Shown here: piece after piece, positions 34,062-42,954 of the stretch
Layout: each line of letters opens with the position of its first letter
Position numbering within the stretch: the first letter of the stretch is position 1
Origin: Leifsonia sp. Root1293
GTDB lineage: Bacteria; Actinomycetota; Actinomycetes; Actinomycetales; Microbacteriaceae
Direction of reading: 5' to 3'
Assembly: GCF_001425325.1 (NCBI RefSeq)
Contig: NZ_LMEH01000002.1
Span: 867,249 to 931,248 of the forward strand
Length of the DNA stretch: 64,000 nucleotides
Translations under genes and position numbers: made by a program
Notes under the pieces: model-generated
Told to the model about the DNA's origin: nothing
Seen by the model: only the letters and a program-made list of their open reading frames with translations
The model's database searches: none

Positions 34062-35129
34062 CTAGCCGCCGATCCCGCCCATCGACCGCACGGGTCGATG
34101 GAAGTCGGCCGCGTCGATGCCGTGGCCCGCCTGCTTGTTCCACATGGCGGCGCGCCAGCGGTCGGCGATCTCGGCATCCGTCGCGCCGTTCCGCAGCAGG
34201 CCGCGCAGATCGGTCTCGTCGTCGCCGAACAGGCAGGAGCGCACTGTTCCCTCGGCCGTGACGCGGGTGCGGTCGCAGGCTGAGCAGAACGACCGCGTGA
34301 CCGAGGCGATGATGCCGACCGTCGCCGGCCCGCAGTCGACGGTCCACTGCTCGGCCGGTGCCGACGGATCCTCCCGTGCGACGGGGGTGAGCACGAAGCG
34401 CTCACCGAGCACGGCCAGCAGCTCGGCGGCATCGACCATGTTGTCGCGGCGCCAGGTCTCGTCGGCGTCGAGCGGCATCTGCTCGATGAAGCGCAGGCGG
34501 CAATCGTGGGCGACGGCCCACGCCAGCAGCTCTGCGGCGTCGTGCAGGGTCTCGCGCATCAGCACGGCATTGATCTTGAGGGGAGTGAGCCCGGCGGCGT
34601 GAGCAGCAGCGATGCCGGCGAGCACGGCGTCGAGCCTGTCGCGCCGGGTGAGACGGATGAAGTGCTCGCGGTCCAGGGTGTCGAGCGACACGTTGATGCG
34701 CGTGAGGCCGGCGGCGACGAGCGCCTCGGCCTTGCGGTCCAGGCCGATGCCGTTGGTGGTCATGGCGATCTGGATGGCCGGAGCGATCTCATGCGACCGC
34801 GCGATGATCTCCACCATGTCGGCCCGGGTGAGCGGCTCGCCGCCGGTGAAGCGCACCTCCTTCACGCCGAGGTCGTGGTGGGCGATGCCCACGAGCCTGG
34901 CGATCTCGGATGCCGTCAGCAGGTCGTTGCGCGGAATCGACGGCAGGCCCTCGGCAGGCATGCAGTAGGTGCAGCGCAGCGAGCACTTCTCGGTGACGGA
35001 GATGCGGAGGTCCTGCGCGACCCGACCGAAGCGATCGAGGAGCCCGGGCACATCCGGTCGACCGAGAGTGGACGGCGCGGAGGACGGATCTCGCCGCACG
35101 GCGGGGATTCCGAGCGTGATCGGCGTCAT
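34062..35129 (-). CDS. moaA: GTP 3',8-cyclase MoaA (radical SAM)
   Basis: 355 residues. Radical-SAM cluster CSLRCTYC at residues 49-56; [14 protein letters not shown] follows; C-terminal second cluster in [20 protein letters not shown]; and the conserved C-terminal Gly-Gly (MGGIGG), essential for activity in the family. It converts GTP to 3',8-cyclo-GTP, the first step of molybdopterin synthesis. TAGGGT lies six bases before the ATG (leaderless). Upstream of moaD in the same transcript and divergent from the molybdoenzyme operon. Confidence 0.94.
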   Translation of the reverse strand: MTPITLGIPAVRRDPSSAPSTLGRPDVPGLLDRFGRVAQDLRISVTEKCSLRCTYCMPAEGLPSIPRNDLLTASEIARLVGIAHHDLGVKEVRFTGGEPLTRADMVEIIARSHEIAPAIQIAMTTNGIGLDRKAEALVAAGLTRINVSLDTLDREHFIRLTRRDRLDAVLAGIAAAHAAGLTPLKINAVLMRETLHDAAELLAWAVAHDCRLRFIEQMPLDADETWRRDNMVDAAELLAVLGERFVLTPVAREDPSAPAEQWTVDCGPATVGIIASVTRSFCSACDRTRVTAEGTVRSCLFGDDETDLRGLLRNGATDAEIADRWRAAMWNKQAGHGIDAADFHRPVRSMGGIGG

Positions 35130-35239
35130 TGCTCAACCCTACGATCAATCTCGCAACCATTGCGTGACAGCGCTCCCTCAGCGTCACTATCGTGAGTGAA
35201 CTCCCGTCTTTTTCGTTGCGGGACTCGAAAGGGGATCCG

Positions 35240-35833
35240 ATGTCGTTCATCACTCGAGGTTTCTCCGGACGCTCCCGTGACCGTGATCCTCGGATTCCGC
35301 CCGGGCAGACCGAGGTCGGCGATTTCCCGGTGCTCTCCGCAGGCCCGACGCCGCGCATCGACACCGCAGAGTGGGAGTTCTCCATCGTGCCCGAGAGCGG
35401 TGAACCGCACACGTGGTCGTGGGAGCAGCTCATGGCGGAGAAGATCGACGAGGTCACGACCGACATCCATTGCGTGACCCACTGGACGAAGCTGGGAACG
35501 ACGTGGCGCGGCGTCTCGCTCGACACCCTGTTCGCCGACGTCGAGACCAGCCAGGACTACGTGATGGCGCACAGCTACGGCGGGTACACGACCAACGTGC
35601 CGCTCGACGAGCTGCTCAACGGCCAGGCCTGGATCGCCTTCGAGTTCGACGGCGAGCCGCTCGACCCCGAGCACGGTGGGCCCGCGCGGCTCATCGTTCC
35701 GCACCTGTACTTCTGGAAGAGCGCGAAGTGGGTGCGCAGCCTCGTGATGATGGCCGATGACGAGCCCGGATTCTGGGAGCAGTCCGGCTACCACATCCAC
35801 GGCGACCCCTGGAAAGAGGAACGCTACTGGTGA
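35240..35833 (+). CDS. Soluble sulfite-oxidase-fold molybdopterin-dependent oxidoreductase
   Basis: 197 residues, a minimal SUOX/MsrP-like domain. DIHCVTHWTKLGTTWRGVSLDTLF contains the single cysteine expected to ligate molybdenum; PHLYFWKSAKWVRSLVMM and PGFWEQSGYHIHGDPWKEERYW complete the cofactor site. No Tat signal or dimerisation domain, so it is cytoplasmic, unlike MsrP (YedY). GAAAGGGG precedes ATG 35240. Its stop overlaps the flavin reductase gene by 4 bp. Substrate unknown; reduction of an S- or N-oxide is possible. Confidence 0.88.
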   Translation: MSFITRGFSGRSRDRDPRIPPGQTEVGDFPVLSAGPTPRIDTAEWEFSIVPESGEPHTWSWEQLMAEKIDEVTTDIHCVTHWTKLGTTWRGVSLDTLFADVETSQDYVMAHSYGGYTTNVPLDELLNGQAWIAFEFDGEPLDPEHGGPARLIVPHLYFWKSAKWVRSLVMMADDEPGFWEQSGYHIHGDPWKEERYW

Positions 35834-36618
35834 GTGGCGCATCCGACACAGCCTGGCGCGTCGGCACGGTGGCAGAGGTCCACTCGGAGACGCCGAGCGC
35901 CCGGCGCATCATCATCGACGTGGACGGCTGGCCGGGCAACATCGCCGGGCAGCACCTCGACATCCGACTCACCGCCCCAGACGGCTACTCGGCGACACGG
36001 TCGTACTCGATCGCCTCGGCCGGGCCAGGCACCCGTGTCGACCTCGCCGTCGACAAGCTCCCCGACGGTGAGGTGTCGCCGTTCCTCGTCGACGACCTCA
36101 TGGTCGGCGACATGCTCGAGATCCACGGCCCCCTGGGCGGCTGGTTCGTCTGGGAGCCGGATGCAGCTCCGGATGCCGCGGCCGATGGAGCAGCGGCCGA
36201 GCACGGGCCGGCATCCCCGCGCCCCGTCCAGCTGATCGGTGGCGGATCCGGGGTCGTGCCCCTCGTCGCCATGATCCGCTCGCATGTGGCCGCTGACGAT
36301 CCGACGCCGTTCCGCCTGCTGTACTCGGTGCGAACTCCCGAGGATGTGTTCTTCCCCGACGTGCTCGAGGACGACGCCGGGGCCCCTGCCCTGCGTGTCG
36401 ACCTCATCTACACCCGACGCGCACCCGACGGCTGGCCCGTCACTCCGGCGCGCATCACTCGTGAGGTCGTGGAATCGTCGGTCTTCCCAGCATCCGACAA
36501 CCCGCGCGTGTACCTGTGCGGGTCGACGGCGTTCGTCGAGACCGTCGCCGAGTGGCTCGTGGACCTGGGCCACGACCCGCGATCCATCCGCACGGAACGC
36601 TTCGGAGGAACGTCATGA
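35830..36618 (+). CDS. FAD/NAD(P)-binding ferredoxin-reductase-like protein
   Basis: 262 residues. TRSYSIASAGPG is the RxYS FAD-binding motif, EIHGPLGGWFVW the phosphate loop, QLIGGGSGVVPLVAMIRSHV the NAD(P)-binding GGxGxxP region, and RVYLCGSTAFVETVAEWLVDLG the C-terminal C-G segment. No 2Fe-2S domain is attached. It probably passes electrons from NAD(P)H to the molybdoenzyme encoded just upstream, in place of the membrane haem protein MsrQ. GTG start in a GTGA overlap; stop overlaps the next gene (ATGA). Confidence 0.88.
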   Translation: MSGASDTAWRVGTVAEVHSETPSARRIIIDVDGWPGNIAGQHLDIRLTAPDGYSATRSYSIASAGPGTRVDLAVDKLPDGEVSPFLVDDLMVGDMLEIHGPLGGWFVWEPDAAPDAAADGAAAEHGPASPRPVQLIGGGSGVVPLVAMIRSHVAADDPTPFRLLYSVRTPEDVFFPDVLEDDAGAPALRVDLIYTRRAPDGWPVTPARITREVVESSVFPASDNPRVYLCGSTAFVETVAEWLVDLGHDPRSIRTERFGGTS

Positions 36619-36869
36619 CCCACCTCGACGGCAATTCCCTGGCCGGTGTGCTCTCGGAGCTGTTCCGTTTCGACCCGACGACGGCGTCGGCTCGATGCGC
36701 CGGTTGCGGCACGATCGACGTGCTCGCCAGGGCGATGGTCTGGGAGGGGCGGCCGGGCACCGTGGTGCGCTGCGCGAGCTGCGACAACGTGCTGGCCACC
36801 ATCGTGGAGTCCGATGACAAGGTCTGGTTGAACTTCTCGGGAATCACGGCCGTCGAGGTACCGCGCTGA
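36615..36869 (+). CDS. DUF6510-type zinc-ribbon protein
   Basis: 84 residues. Two CxxC pairs, CAGC (RCAGCGTIDVLA) and CASC (VRCASCDNVLATIV), make a zinc ribbon; the N-terminus MTHLDGNSLAGVLSELFRFDPTTASARC fits the DUF6510 family as I recall it. Third gene in a coupled operon (4-bp overlap) with the sulfite-oxidase-fold enzyme and the flavin reductase, so it is likely a third component, for example an assembly or electron-transfer accessory. No experiment known to me. Confidence 0.8.
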   Translation: MTHLDGNSLAGVLSELFRFDPTTASARCAGCGTIDVLARAMVWEGRPGTVVRCASCDNVLATIVESDDKVWLNFSGITAVEVPR

Positions 36870-36953
36870 GACACTGCGTTCCTGCCGCCTGTGCCGGCTG
36901 AGCGGGTAGCGGGGAGATGCCGCTCGAACGAGAGCTGCGCCCCTGAACGAGAG

Positions 36954-36984
36954 AAGGGCCCGTGCGCGATGCGCACGGGCCCTT
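36954..36984. terminator. Bidirectional terminator hairpin
   Basis: A perfect 14-bp stem (36954-36967 with 36971-36984, AAGGGCCCGTGCGC) with a three-base loop lies between the convergent molybdoenzyme operon and the small membrane protein gene. Confidence 0.85.
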
Positions 36985-36999
36985 CCTCAGTTCAATGGA

Positions 37000-37164
37000 T
37001 CAGACGGACTTGCGTCCGCTGATGACGCGCAGCAGCCAGGCGATGACCGCGATGACGAGCAGGATGATTCCGACCCAGATCAGCCAGTTGAGGGCCGAGA
37101 CGAACCCACCCGTGAAGAGCAGGATGACGGCGACGACGGCGACGATGATGAGAAGAAGATTCAT
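37000..37164 (-). CDS. Small hydrophobic membrane protein (54 aa)
   Basis: 54 residues: MNLLLIIVAVVAVILLFTGG, then a second hydrophobic stretch ALNWLIWVGIILLVIAVIAW ending LLRVISGRKSV. Two membrane helices with a basic C-terminus (positive inside). GGGAACAACAG precedes the ATG; coding character is clear from the hydrophobic pattern and the position just after a terminator. It resembles the tiny membrane proteins common in actinobacteria (for example DUF6131-like), without known function. Confidence 0.72.
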   Translation of the reverse strand: MNLLLIIVAVVAVILLFTGGFVSALNWLIWVGIILLVIAVIAWLLRVISGRKSV

Positions 37165-37442
37165 GTTCTGTTGTTCCCGTTTTCTGTTGTGGGAGCCGAC
37201 TTGTGACCGACGCCCTCCGTGTGGCCCGCTTCACGGTCACCCCTGTTGAGGGGGTTCCCGTTTGGGCCTCGCCTATCGTGGCACATCGTGGGGATTCTTC
37301 GAATGGGGTGGCCGGGCCTCGGACTTCCTGCTAAAGGGCCGCTGACGCGCAGAGGTTTCCTCAGTTTTCTGCGACGGTTCCGCTTGCGGTCGAGCCTTGG
37401 CACTCCTGCGCCGAGTGGGGCCACGCCCCTACAATCGCGTTC

Positions 37443-38492
37443 ATGACCTCTCTTCCCCGGACCCTCCCGGTCTCCACGGCGGCCCCGTTGCGTGGTGGCC
37501 CGACCCTGGCCTGGGGTGTGCTCGCGCCGGGCATGATCGCGAACGCCTTCGTCGGCACCCTGCACGCGAACACCGACCAGCGGGTGGTGGCCGTCGCGTC
37601 GCGCAGTGCCGAGCGCGCGGAGCGCTTCGCGGCCGCTCATGGCATCGCCAGCTGGTACGACTCCTACGAGGTGCTGGTCACGGATCCGGCCGTCGACATC
37701 GTCTACATCGCATCACCGCACACCGAGCACCGCACTCTGGCACTGCTGGCCATCGCCGCAGGAAAGCACGTGCTGGTGGAGAAGCCGATCGGCACCTCGG
37801 CGGCAGAGGCGCGAGAGGTGGCCGCGGCCGCCGAGGCCGCCGGCGTGTTCGCCATGGAGGCGATGTGGTCGAGGTTCCTGCCTCAGACGACGGTGATCAA
37901 CTCATTGCTGGCAGACGGGGTGCTGGGCGACGTGCAGCTCGTGACGGCCGACTTCGGCGGCAAGCCGACGTTCGATCCGAGCAGTCGGGTCTTCGATCCA
38001 GCGTTGGGTGGCGGTGCGCTGCTCGACCTCGGGATCTATCCCGTCTGGTTCGCGCACTTCGTGCTCGGCGCCCCCACCGAGATCACGGCCACCGGGACCC
38101 TGGCGGCCACGGGCGTCGACGGCCAGACCTCACTCGTGCTCGACGGCGACCAGGGCGCCCAGGCCCTGCTCAGCACCTCCCTCTTCGTGCAGACCACGGC
38201 CGAGGCGCGCATCTTCGGAACCAGAGCGCGCATCGAGATCGATCCGCTGTTCCTCATGCCCGGCAGCTTCGCTCTCGTCGCACCGGACGGTGCAGAGCTC
38301 CTCTGGCGGGATGAGACCGGCCTCGAAGGGAGAGACGGGCTCGCCTGGCAGGCGGCATCCGTGGCCCGGGAGATCAGCGAGGGACGCACGCAGTCGGCGC
38401 TGCACCCGCTGCGTCGCTCCATCGCGGTGCTCGAGACCATCGACGAGGCGCGGCGCCAGGTGCGCGCGATCGGGGCGCCGCCGCGGGAGTGA
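37443..38492 (+). CDS. Gfo/Idh/MocA-family oxidoreductase
   Basis: 349 residues. The N-terminal Rossmann fold begins LAWGVLAPGMIANAFVG (dinucleotide loop), with VVAVASRSAERAERFAAAHG, YIASPHTEHRTLALLAIAAGKHVLVEKPIGTSAAEA (EKP motif, catalytic Lys), and the C-terminal domain has FDPALGGGALLDLGIYPVWF. Family acts on sugars, inositols or dihydrodiols with NAD(P). TACAAT at 37430-37435 lies seven bases before the ATG (leaderless). Substrate unknown. Confidence 0.88.
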   Translation: MTSLPRTLPVSTAAPLRGGPTLAWGVLAPGMIANAFVGTLHANTDQRVVAVASRSAERAERFAAAHGIASWYDSYEVLVTDPAVDIVYIASPHTEHRTLALLAIAAGKHVLVEKPIGTSAAEAREVAAAAEAAGVFAMEAMWSRFLPQTTVINSLLADGVLGDVQLVTADFGGKPTFDPSSRVFDPALGGGALLDLGIYPVWFAHFVLGAPTEITATGTLAATGVDGQTSLVLDGDQGAQALLSTSLFVQTTAEARIFGTRARIEIDPLFLMPGSFALVAPDGAELLWRDETGLEGRDGLAWQAASVAREISEGRTQSALHPLRRSIAVLETIDEARRQVRAIGAPPRE

Positions 38493-38565
38493 GCGCAGCG
38501 ATGAGCGCAGGGCCGACGAGCGACGCGGATGTCGGGGCTGACTCGTCGCGAGCAGGAGTGACACC

Positions 38566-39699
38566 ATGACCGTGATCGTCATCGCCCCCGATTCCTTCAA
38601 GGGAACGATCAGCGCTGCGGATGCCGCCCGGGCGCTCGCCGAAGGCTGGGCCTCGGTGCGCTCCGCCGACGAACTCAGGCTGGTGCCGATGGCCGACGGC
38701 GGGGAGGGGACGCTCGATGCCTTCGAGCTCGCCGTGCCCGGATCCCGCCGCATGCCGGTCACGGTCGACGGTCCAGACGGACGCGCCGTCGAGACGTCGT
38801 GGCTGTGGCTGCCGCAAGCCGGCGATCACGGGCCGACGGGGGTGGTGGAGCTCGCGAGCACCTCGGGCATCACGCTGCTCGATCCGCTGCTGCCCTTCGA
38901 CGCGCACAGCTTCGGCTTCGGGCAGGCCATCGCCGCAGCACTCGACGCCGGAGTCGATCGCCTGCTGCTCGCCCTCGGTGGGAGTTCATCGACCGACGGG
39001 GGAGCCGGCGCCTTGGCCGCCCTCGGCCTCGACCTCGGCGATGCGGCCGGGCGGCCGATCCGGGTCGGGAATCGAGGTCTCGATCACCTGGCCTCGATCG
39101 ATGGCACGGGTCTGCGACCACTGCCGCCCGGTGGGGCGGTCATCCTCAGCGACGTCGACAACCCGCTGCTGGGGGAGCGGGGAGCCGCCGTGGTCTTCGG
39201 GCCGCAGAAGGGAGCGACTCCGGCGGAGATCGAGGCGCTCGAGCAGGGGCTCGCCCGCTGGGCGTCGCTCGTGGCTCTCTCTGATCTCCGCGTCCATGCG
39301 GATGCGGCGACCCCGGGAGCCGGTGCCGCCGGCGGGACCGGTTTCGGCCTGCTGGCCTGGGGTGCGACGATCGCGCCCGGTGCCGCGGCCGTTGGGGCGG
39401 CGCTCGGGCTCCCCGGGGCGCTGTCGAGTGCATCCGTGGTGATCACGGGAGAAGGCCGCTTCGACCACCAGTCGCTGGCGGGAAAGGTGCCGTCGTACGT
39501 TCTGGATGCGGTCGCCGAAGCGGCGGCAGAGGCGATCGCCGTCGCGCTGGTCGCCGGCTCGATCGAGGGCGATGCCTCGGCGTTCGCGGCATCCGTCTCG
39601 CTCACCGACCTCGCCGGGGACAGCGCAGCGGCGCGGGCCGAGCCCGCCCGGTGGCTGAGCGAGGCCGGAGCCGAGCTCGCGCGCACGCTCGTCGCCTGA
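38566..39699 (+). CDS. Glycerate kinase (GarK/GlxK type)
   Basis: 377 residues. MTVIVIAPDSFKGTISAADAARALAEGW, VPMADGGEGTLDAF, DRLLLALGGSSSTDGGAGALAALG and VVITGEGRFDHQSLAGKVP are signature blocks of the type I glycerate 2-kinase family. It converts D-glycerate to 2-phosphoglycerate in glyoxylate, serine or sugar-acid breakdown. GCAGGAGTG precedes the ATG. It follows the oxidoreductase gene by 73 bp and may share its transcript. Confidence 0.92.
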   Translation: MTVIVIAPDSFKGTISAADAARALAEGWASVRSADELRLVPMADGGEGTLDAFELAVPGSRRMPVTVDGPDGRAVETSWLWLPQAGDHGPTGVVELASTSGITLLDPLLPFDAHSFGFGQAIAAALDAGVDRLLLALGGSSSTDGGAGALAALGLDLGDAAGRPIRVGNRGLDHLASIDGTGLRPLPPGGAVILSDVDNPLLGERGAAVVFGPQKGATPAEIEALEQGLARWASLVALSDLRVHADAATPGAGAAGGTGFGLLAWGATIAPGAAAVGAALGLPGALSSASVVITGEGRFDHQSLAGKVPSYVLDAVAEAAAEAIAVALVAGSIEGDASAFAASVSLTDLAGDSAAARAEPARWLSEAGAELARTLVA

Positions 39700-39720
39700 G
39701 CGGCGCTGCTCCGCCGGCCG

Positions 39721-39773
39721 CTCGCCAGTTGTGGTCGCTCTGTGACGTGGCGTGCGGCCACAGGTGGCGATCG
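39721..39773. repeat. Two further copies of the CCACANGTGG element
   Basis: CTCGCCAGTTGTGGTCGCTC (39721-39740) and TGCGGCCACAGGTGGCGATC (39753-39772) match, in opposite orientations, the element found four times at 20.8 kb. They lie directly after the glycerate kinase stop. The gap 39700-40004 also holds inverted-repeat copy C and the GntR promoter. Confidence 0.7.
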
Positions 39774-39796
39774 GGTATCCGTCGGGCGGCCTCATC

Positions 39797-39932
39797 CGCT
39801 GGTCGAGTAGCGCCCGAGCGCAGCGAGGTCGCGTATCGAGACCACATTCGGGTGGCGGTGCTCGGGTGGCGTCGAGGCGCGGCGTGATCTCGATACGCCT
39901 GCTCGCTGCGCTCGCGGGCTACTCGATCAGCG
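39797..39932. repeat. Intergenic inverted-repeat element, copy C
   Basis: Same structure as at 33.5 kb: forward arm CGCTGGTCGAGTAGCGCCCG from 39797, ending TATCGAGACC; reverse arm CGTGATCTCGATACG ... GGGCTACTCGATCAGCG ending 39932. The spacer between arms differs from that of copies A and B, so the arms rather than the spacer define the family. Confidence 0.9.
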
Positions 39933-39975
39933 TGTGTGAGGGAGAAGCGAGGAAAGGACTCTTGCTGGCTAGTTG

Positions 39976-39998
39976 TTCTATTGAAAATAGAATAAGAT
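39976..39998 (+). promoter_or_regulatory. Palindromic operator and -10 of the GntR/DUF1648 operon
   Basis: TTCTATT-GAA-AATAGAA (39976-39992) is a perfect 7-bp inverted repeat in an AT-rich patch, directly followed by TAAGAT (39993-39998), six bases before the ATG of the GntR gene. A YtrA-type GntR protein binding here would block its own leaderless promoter. Autoregulation is inferred. Confidence 0.65.
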
Positions 39999-40004
39999 GG
40001 CCGC

Positions 40005-40355
40005 ATGATCATCCGTATCGACCCGGCCTCGGCCGTGCCGCTCTTCGAGCAGATCGTGCGCGCTGTGCGATCCGAGATCCTCGGAGGACGGTTGGCGGGC
40101 GGCGAGAGGCTGCCGTCGGCTCGGGAGCTCGCGAACTCCCTCGACATCAACCTGCACACGGTGCTGCGCGCCTATCAGGAGCTCCGCGACGAGGGGCTCA
40201 TCGAACTGCGCCGTGGTCGCGGCGCCGTGGTCATCGGCGGTCCCGATCTCGGGGCCGTCCAACGGATCGTCACCGATCTCGTCAGCGAGGCCCGCTCCCG
40301 CGGACTCGCCTCAGACACAGTGATCGCCCTGGTGAGAGAGGAGCTCAGCCGATGA
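40005..40355 (+). CDS. GntR-family (YtrA-type) regulator
   Basis: 116 residues, the short YtrA subfamily length. The winged helix is residues ~12-75: PLFEQIVRAVRSEILGGRLAGGERLPSARELANSLDINLHTVLRAYQELRDEGLIELRRGRGAVV; only a short helical tail follows, with no ligand domain. YtrA regulators usually control membrane proteins encoded in the same operon, as here (4-bp overlap with a DUF1648 membrane protein gene). TAAGAT and a palindrome lie just before the start. Confidence 0.9.
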   Translation: MIIRIDPASAVPLFEQIVRAVRSEILGGRLAGGERLPSARELANSLDINLHTVLRAYQELRDEGLIELRRGRGAVVIGGPDLGAVQRIVTDLVSEARSRGLASDTVIALVREELSR

Positions 40356-41407
40356 GCAGACCCAGCAACCCGACCGACCCGACCGACCCGCGTGGATCGG
40401 GTCGCCCCGCACCCTCCGCATCGCCCGACGGCGCCGCGGTCGAGAAGCGCTCCGAACGTCGCGTCATCGTGCTCGTCGGCCTGGTGCTTCCGCTCGGCGT
40501 GGTCGCGGCATCCGTCGCCCTGATGATCGGCTGGCTGCCCCGGCTTCCCGATCCCGTGGCCACGCACTGGGGGCCGAGCGGTGAGCCCGACGCCTTCGGA
40601 AGCCCGTGGGCGGCCATCGGGCTGCTCGCCGTGATCGGCGTGGTGTTCTCGGTGCTCATGACCTACATCGCGCTGCGCTCCGTCGCTCATGGGGCTGCAC
40701 CGGCATCCGTTCGGCTGACGGTGGTCTTCTCACCCGTGTTCGCTGTGTTGCTCAGCGTGATCATCGCCGGTTCGCTCGGCATTCAGGTGGGCCTCGACGA
40801 CGCCACCGAAGCCGGCGGCCTGTTCTGGATCTTCGCCGCGGCCGTGGGTGCCGCTGCCGTCACCGGTCTTCTGACGTGGCTCGTGCTCCCATCGCGCGGC
40901 TCGCATCCGTCGGCCCCGTCGCCGGAACCCGCCGTCGCGCTCGAGCCGGGTGAGCGAGCGGTCTGGACGCGCACCGTGTCCGCGCCGCGCGGGATCCTCG
41001 GCGTGCCCGTCGCGGTCGGAGCGCTCGGCCTCATGCCGGTGTTCCTCGACCCGGCGATGTGGTGGTCGAGCGCGCTGCTGCTGCTCCTCGCCGCCTTGAT
41101 CTCGCTGCTGCTCGTGGCCAGGGTCACCGTCGACGGATCCGGCCTGGTCGTGCGCTCGCTGCTCGGCTTCCGGATGCTGCGCGTCAGGCTTGCCGATGTC
41201 GTGTCCGCGGCGTCGATCACCGTCGACCCGCTCGCCGAGTTCGGCGGCTGGGGCATGCGCTTCGACTCACGAGGGCGCCGCGGTGTCGTGCTCGCGTCAG
41301 GTCCGGCGATGCAGGTGGAGAGGGTGTCGGGCGGGCCCATCGTGGTCACCGTGCAGGACGCCCCGACCGGAGCGGCCCTGCTGAACGGGTTGGTGGCGCA
41401 GGGCTGA
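40352..41407 (+). CDS. DUF1648-domain membrane protein
   Basis: 351 residues from ATG 40352. After a Pro/Ser-rich cytoplasmic start, LPRLPDPVATHWGPSGEPDAFGS is the DUF1648 motif found between the first two membrane helices in SdpI-like immunity proteins and YtrA-partner proteins. About six helices are predicted, and the C-terminal domain (about 260-351) is soluble and beta-rich: VTVDGSGLVVRSLLGFRMLRVRLADV, resembling PH-like domains. Function unknown; envelope stress or bacteriocin tolerance is possible. Coupled to the GntR gene by ATGA. Confidence 0.82.
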   Translation: MSRPSNPTDPTDPRGSGRPAPSASPDGAAVEKRSERRVIVLVGLVLPLGVVAASVALMIGWLPRLPDPVATHWGPSGEPDAFGSPWAAIGLLAVIGVVFSVLMTYIALRSVAHGAAPASVRLTVVFSPVFAVLLSVIIAGSLGIQVGLDDATEAGGLFWIFAAAVGAAAVTGLLTWLVLPSRGSHPSAPSPEPAVALEPGERAVWTRTVSAPRGILGVPVAVGALGLMPVFLDPAMWWSSALLLLLAALISLLLVARVTVDGSGLVVRSLLGFRMLRVRLADVVSAASITVDPLAEFGGWGMRFDSRGRRGVVLASGPAMQVERVSGGPIVVTVQDAPTGAALLNGLVAQG

Positions 41408-41415
41408 GCCCGGCT

Positions 41416-42825
41416 TCAGCGCGCCGAGCGGGCCGCAGCCGCCGCGTACTGCTCCCGGATGAGCGGGCGCGTGTCGAGGGGAAGCTCCGCCTCGATCGCG
41501 AGCGGCCACGTCGGACGCTCGCCGGTCAGCGCCCAGGCCGCCTGTCGGGCAGCGCCGTCCGCCACGTACTCACCCGCGGCGGGCACGACCACGGGCACGT
41601 CGAAGACCTGGGCGGCGACGGCACGCACCGCGGGGTTCTGCGCGGCCCCGCCGATGAGCAGCAGCCGGGTCGCCGTGACGCCCTGACCGCGAACGGCGTC
41701 GAGTCCATCCGCCAGACCGCAGAGCATGCCCTCGATGGCCGCGCGCGCGACCGACGGCCGCGTCGTGCTGGCCAGCGTGAGACCGGAGAACGTCGCCGTC
41801 GCATCGGGCAGGTTGGGGGTGCGCTCGCCCTCGAAGTAGGGAATGAGCACGGCTCCGGATGCCGCGGGCTCGGCTTCGAGCGCCAGTCGGCCGAGCTCGG
41901 CGTGCGAGACGCCGAGCAGTCCGGCGACGGCGTCGAGCACGCGCGCGGCGTTGAGGGTGGCGATCAGGGGCAGGGCGTTTCCGCTGGCGTCGGCGAACCC
42001 CGCGACTGTGCCCGATGCGTCTGCTGTCGGGGCATCCGTCACAGCGAAGACCGTGCCCGAGGTGCCGATCGAGACGACGACGTCGCCCGGTTGGGCATCG
42101 AGGCCCAGGGCAGCGCCCGCGTTGTCGCCGGCGCCGGCACCCACGACGATGCCGTCCGGCGTCAGCCCGGCGCGCTCTGAGGGGCCGAGGACCCGGGGCA
42201 GAACGGCATCGTGGCCGAGCGCACGCACGAACAGCTCGCGGTCGTAGTCGCCCGTCGCGGCGCTCCAGTAGGCGGTTCCGCTGGCATCGGACCGGTCGGT
42301 CGTCAGTTCCTCGAGCACGGGGCCCAGCGGCGATTCGCCGACGGGGCCGAAGCCGCACAACCGCCACGTCAGCCAGTCGTGGGGGAGTGCGACGGCAGCG
42401 ACACGAGCCGCGGCGTCGGGCTCGGCATCCCGCAGCCAGCGCAGTTTCGTGGCTGTGAACGAGGCGACGGGGACGACGCCGGTGCGGCCGGCGTACTCCT
42501 CGGCACCCACCTCGGAGATGAGGTCGAGGGCTGCCTGCGCCGAACGGGTGTCGTTCCAGAGCAGGGCATCGCGGATGACCCTGCCGTCGGCGTCGAGCAC
42601 GACCATGCCGTGCTGCTGGCCGCCGATCGAGATGGCCTCGACGCCGTCCAGCCCGCCGGCGTCACTGAACGCCGAGAGCAGCGCTCCCCACCAGGCGGTG
42701 GGGTCGACCTCGGTGCCATCGGGATGCGGCGCCCGCCCCGAGCGGACGAGCGCTCCGGTGGAGGCGTCGCGGATGACGACCTTGCAGGACTGGGTCGAGG
42801 AGTCGACGCCGGCGACGAGAGTCAT
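41416..42825 (-). CDS. xylB: Xylulokinase
   Basis: 469 residues of the FGGY family. [17 protein letters not shown] is the phosphate 1 motif, [13 protein letters not shown] and [10 protein letters not shown] the substrate region typical of xylulokinase, [37 protein letters not shown] phosphate 2, and [22 protein letters not shown] the adenosine motif. It phosphorylates D-xylulose to xylulose 5-phosphate. Downstream of xylA, 129 bp apart with a hairpin between them. ATG at 42825. Confidence 0.95.
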   Translation of the reverse strand: MTLVAGVDSSTQSCKVVIRDASTGALVRSGRAPHPDGTEVDPTAWWGALLSAFSDAGGLDGVEAISIGGQQHGMVVLDADGRVIRDALLWNDTRSAQAALDLISEVGAEEYAGRTGVVPVASFTATKLRWLRDAEPDAAARVAAVALPHDWLTWRLCGFGPVGESPLGPVLEELTTDRSDASGTAYWSAATGDYDRELFVRALGHDAVLPRVLGPSERAGLTPDGIVVGAGAGDNAGAALGLDAQPGDVVVSIGTSGTVFAVTDAPTADASGTVAGFADASGNALPLIATLNAARVLDAVAGLLGVSHAELGRLALEAEPAASGAVLIPYFEGERTPNLPDATATFSGLTLASTTRPSVARAAIEGMLCGLADGLDAVRGQGVTATRLLLIGGAAQNPAVRAVAAQVFDVPVVVPAAGEYVADGAARQAAWALTGERPTWPLAIEAELPLDTRPLIREQYAAAAARSAR

Positions 42826-42873
42826 GGGTTCACTCTTTCAGTGATGGTGCGCAGGAGCAGGGCTGGACCACGT

Positions 42874-42906
42874 CGGCAGGCTCGATTCGCTGAATCGAGC
42901 CTGCCG
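42874..42906 (-). terminator. Hairpin between xylA and xylB
   Basis: Perfect 15-bp stem CGGCAGGCTCGATTC (42874-42888) with its complement at 42892-42906 and a GCT loop. It follows xylA by about 50 bp in the direction of transcription. No T-run, so it may reduce rather than stop read-through into xylB or protect the xylA 3' end. Confidence 0.7.
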
Positions 42907-42954
42907 AAGTGAGACGAGCCGGAACCGTGCAGCGGAACCGGGAACGAGCGAGCG

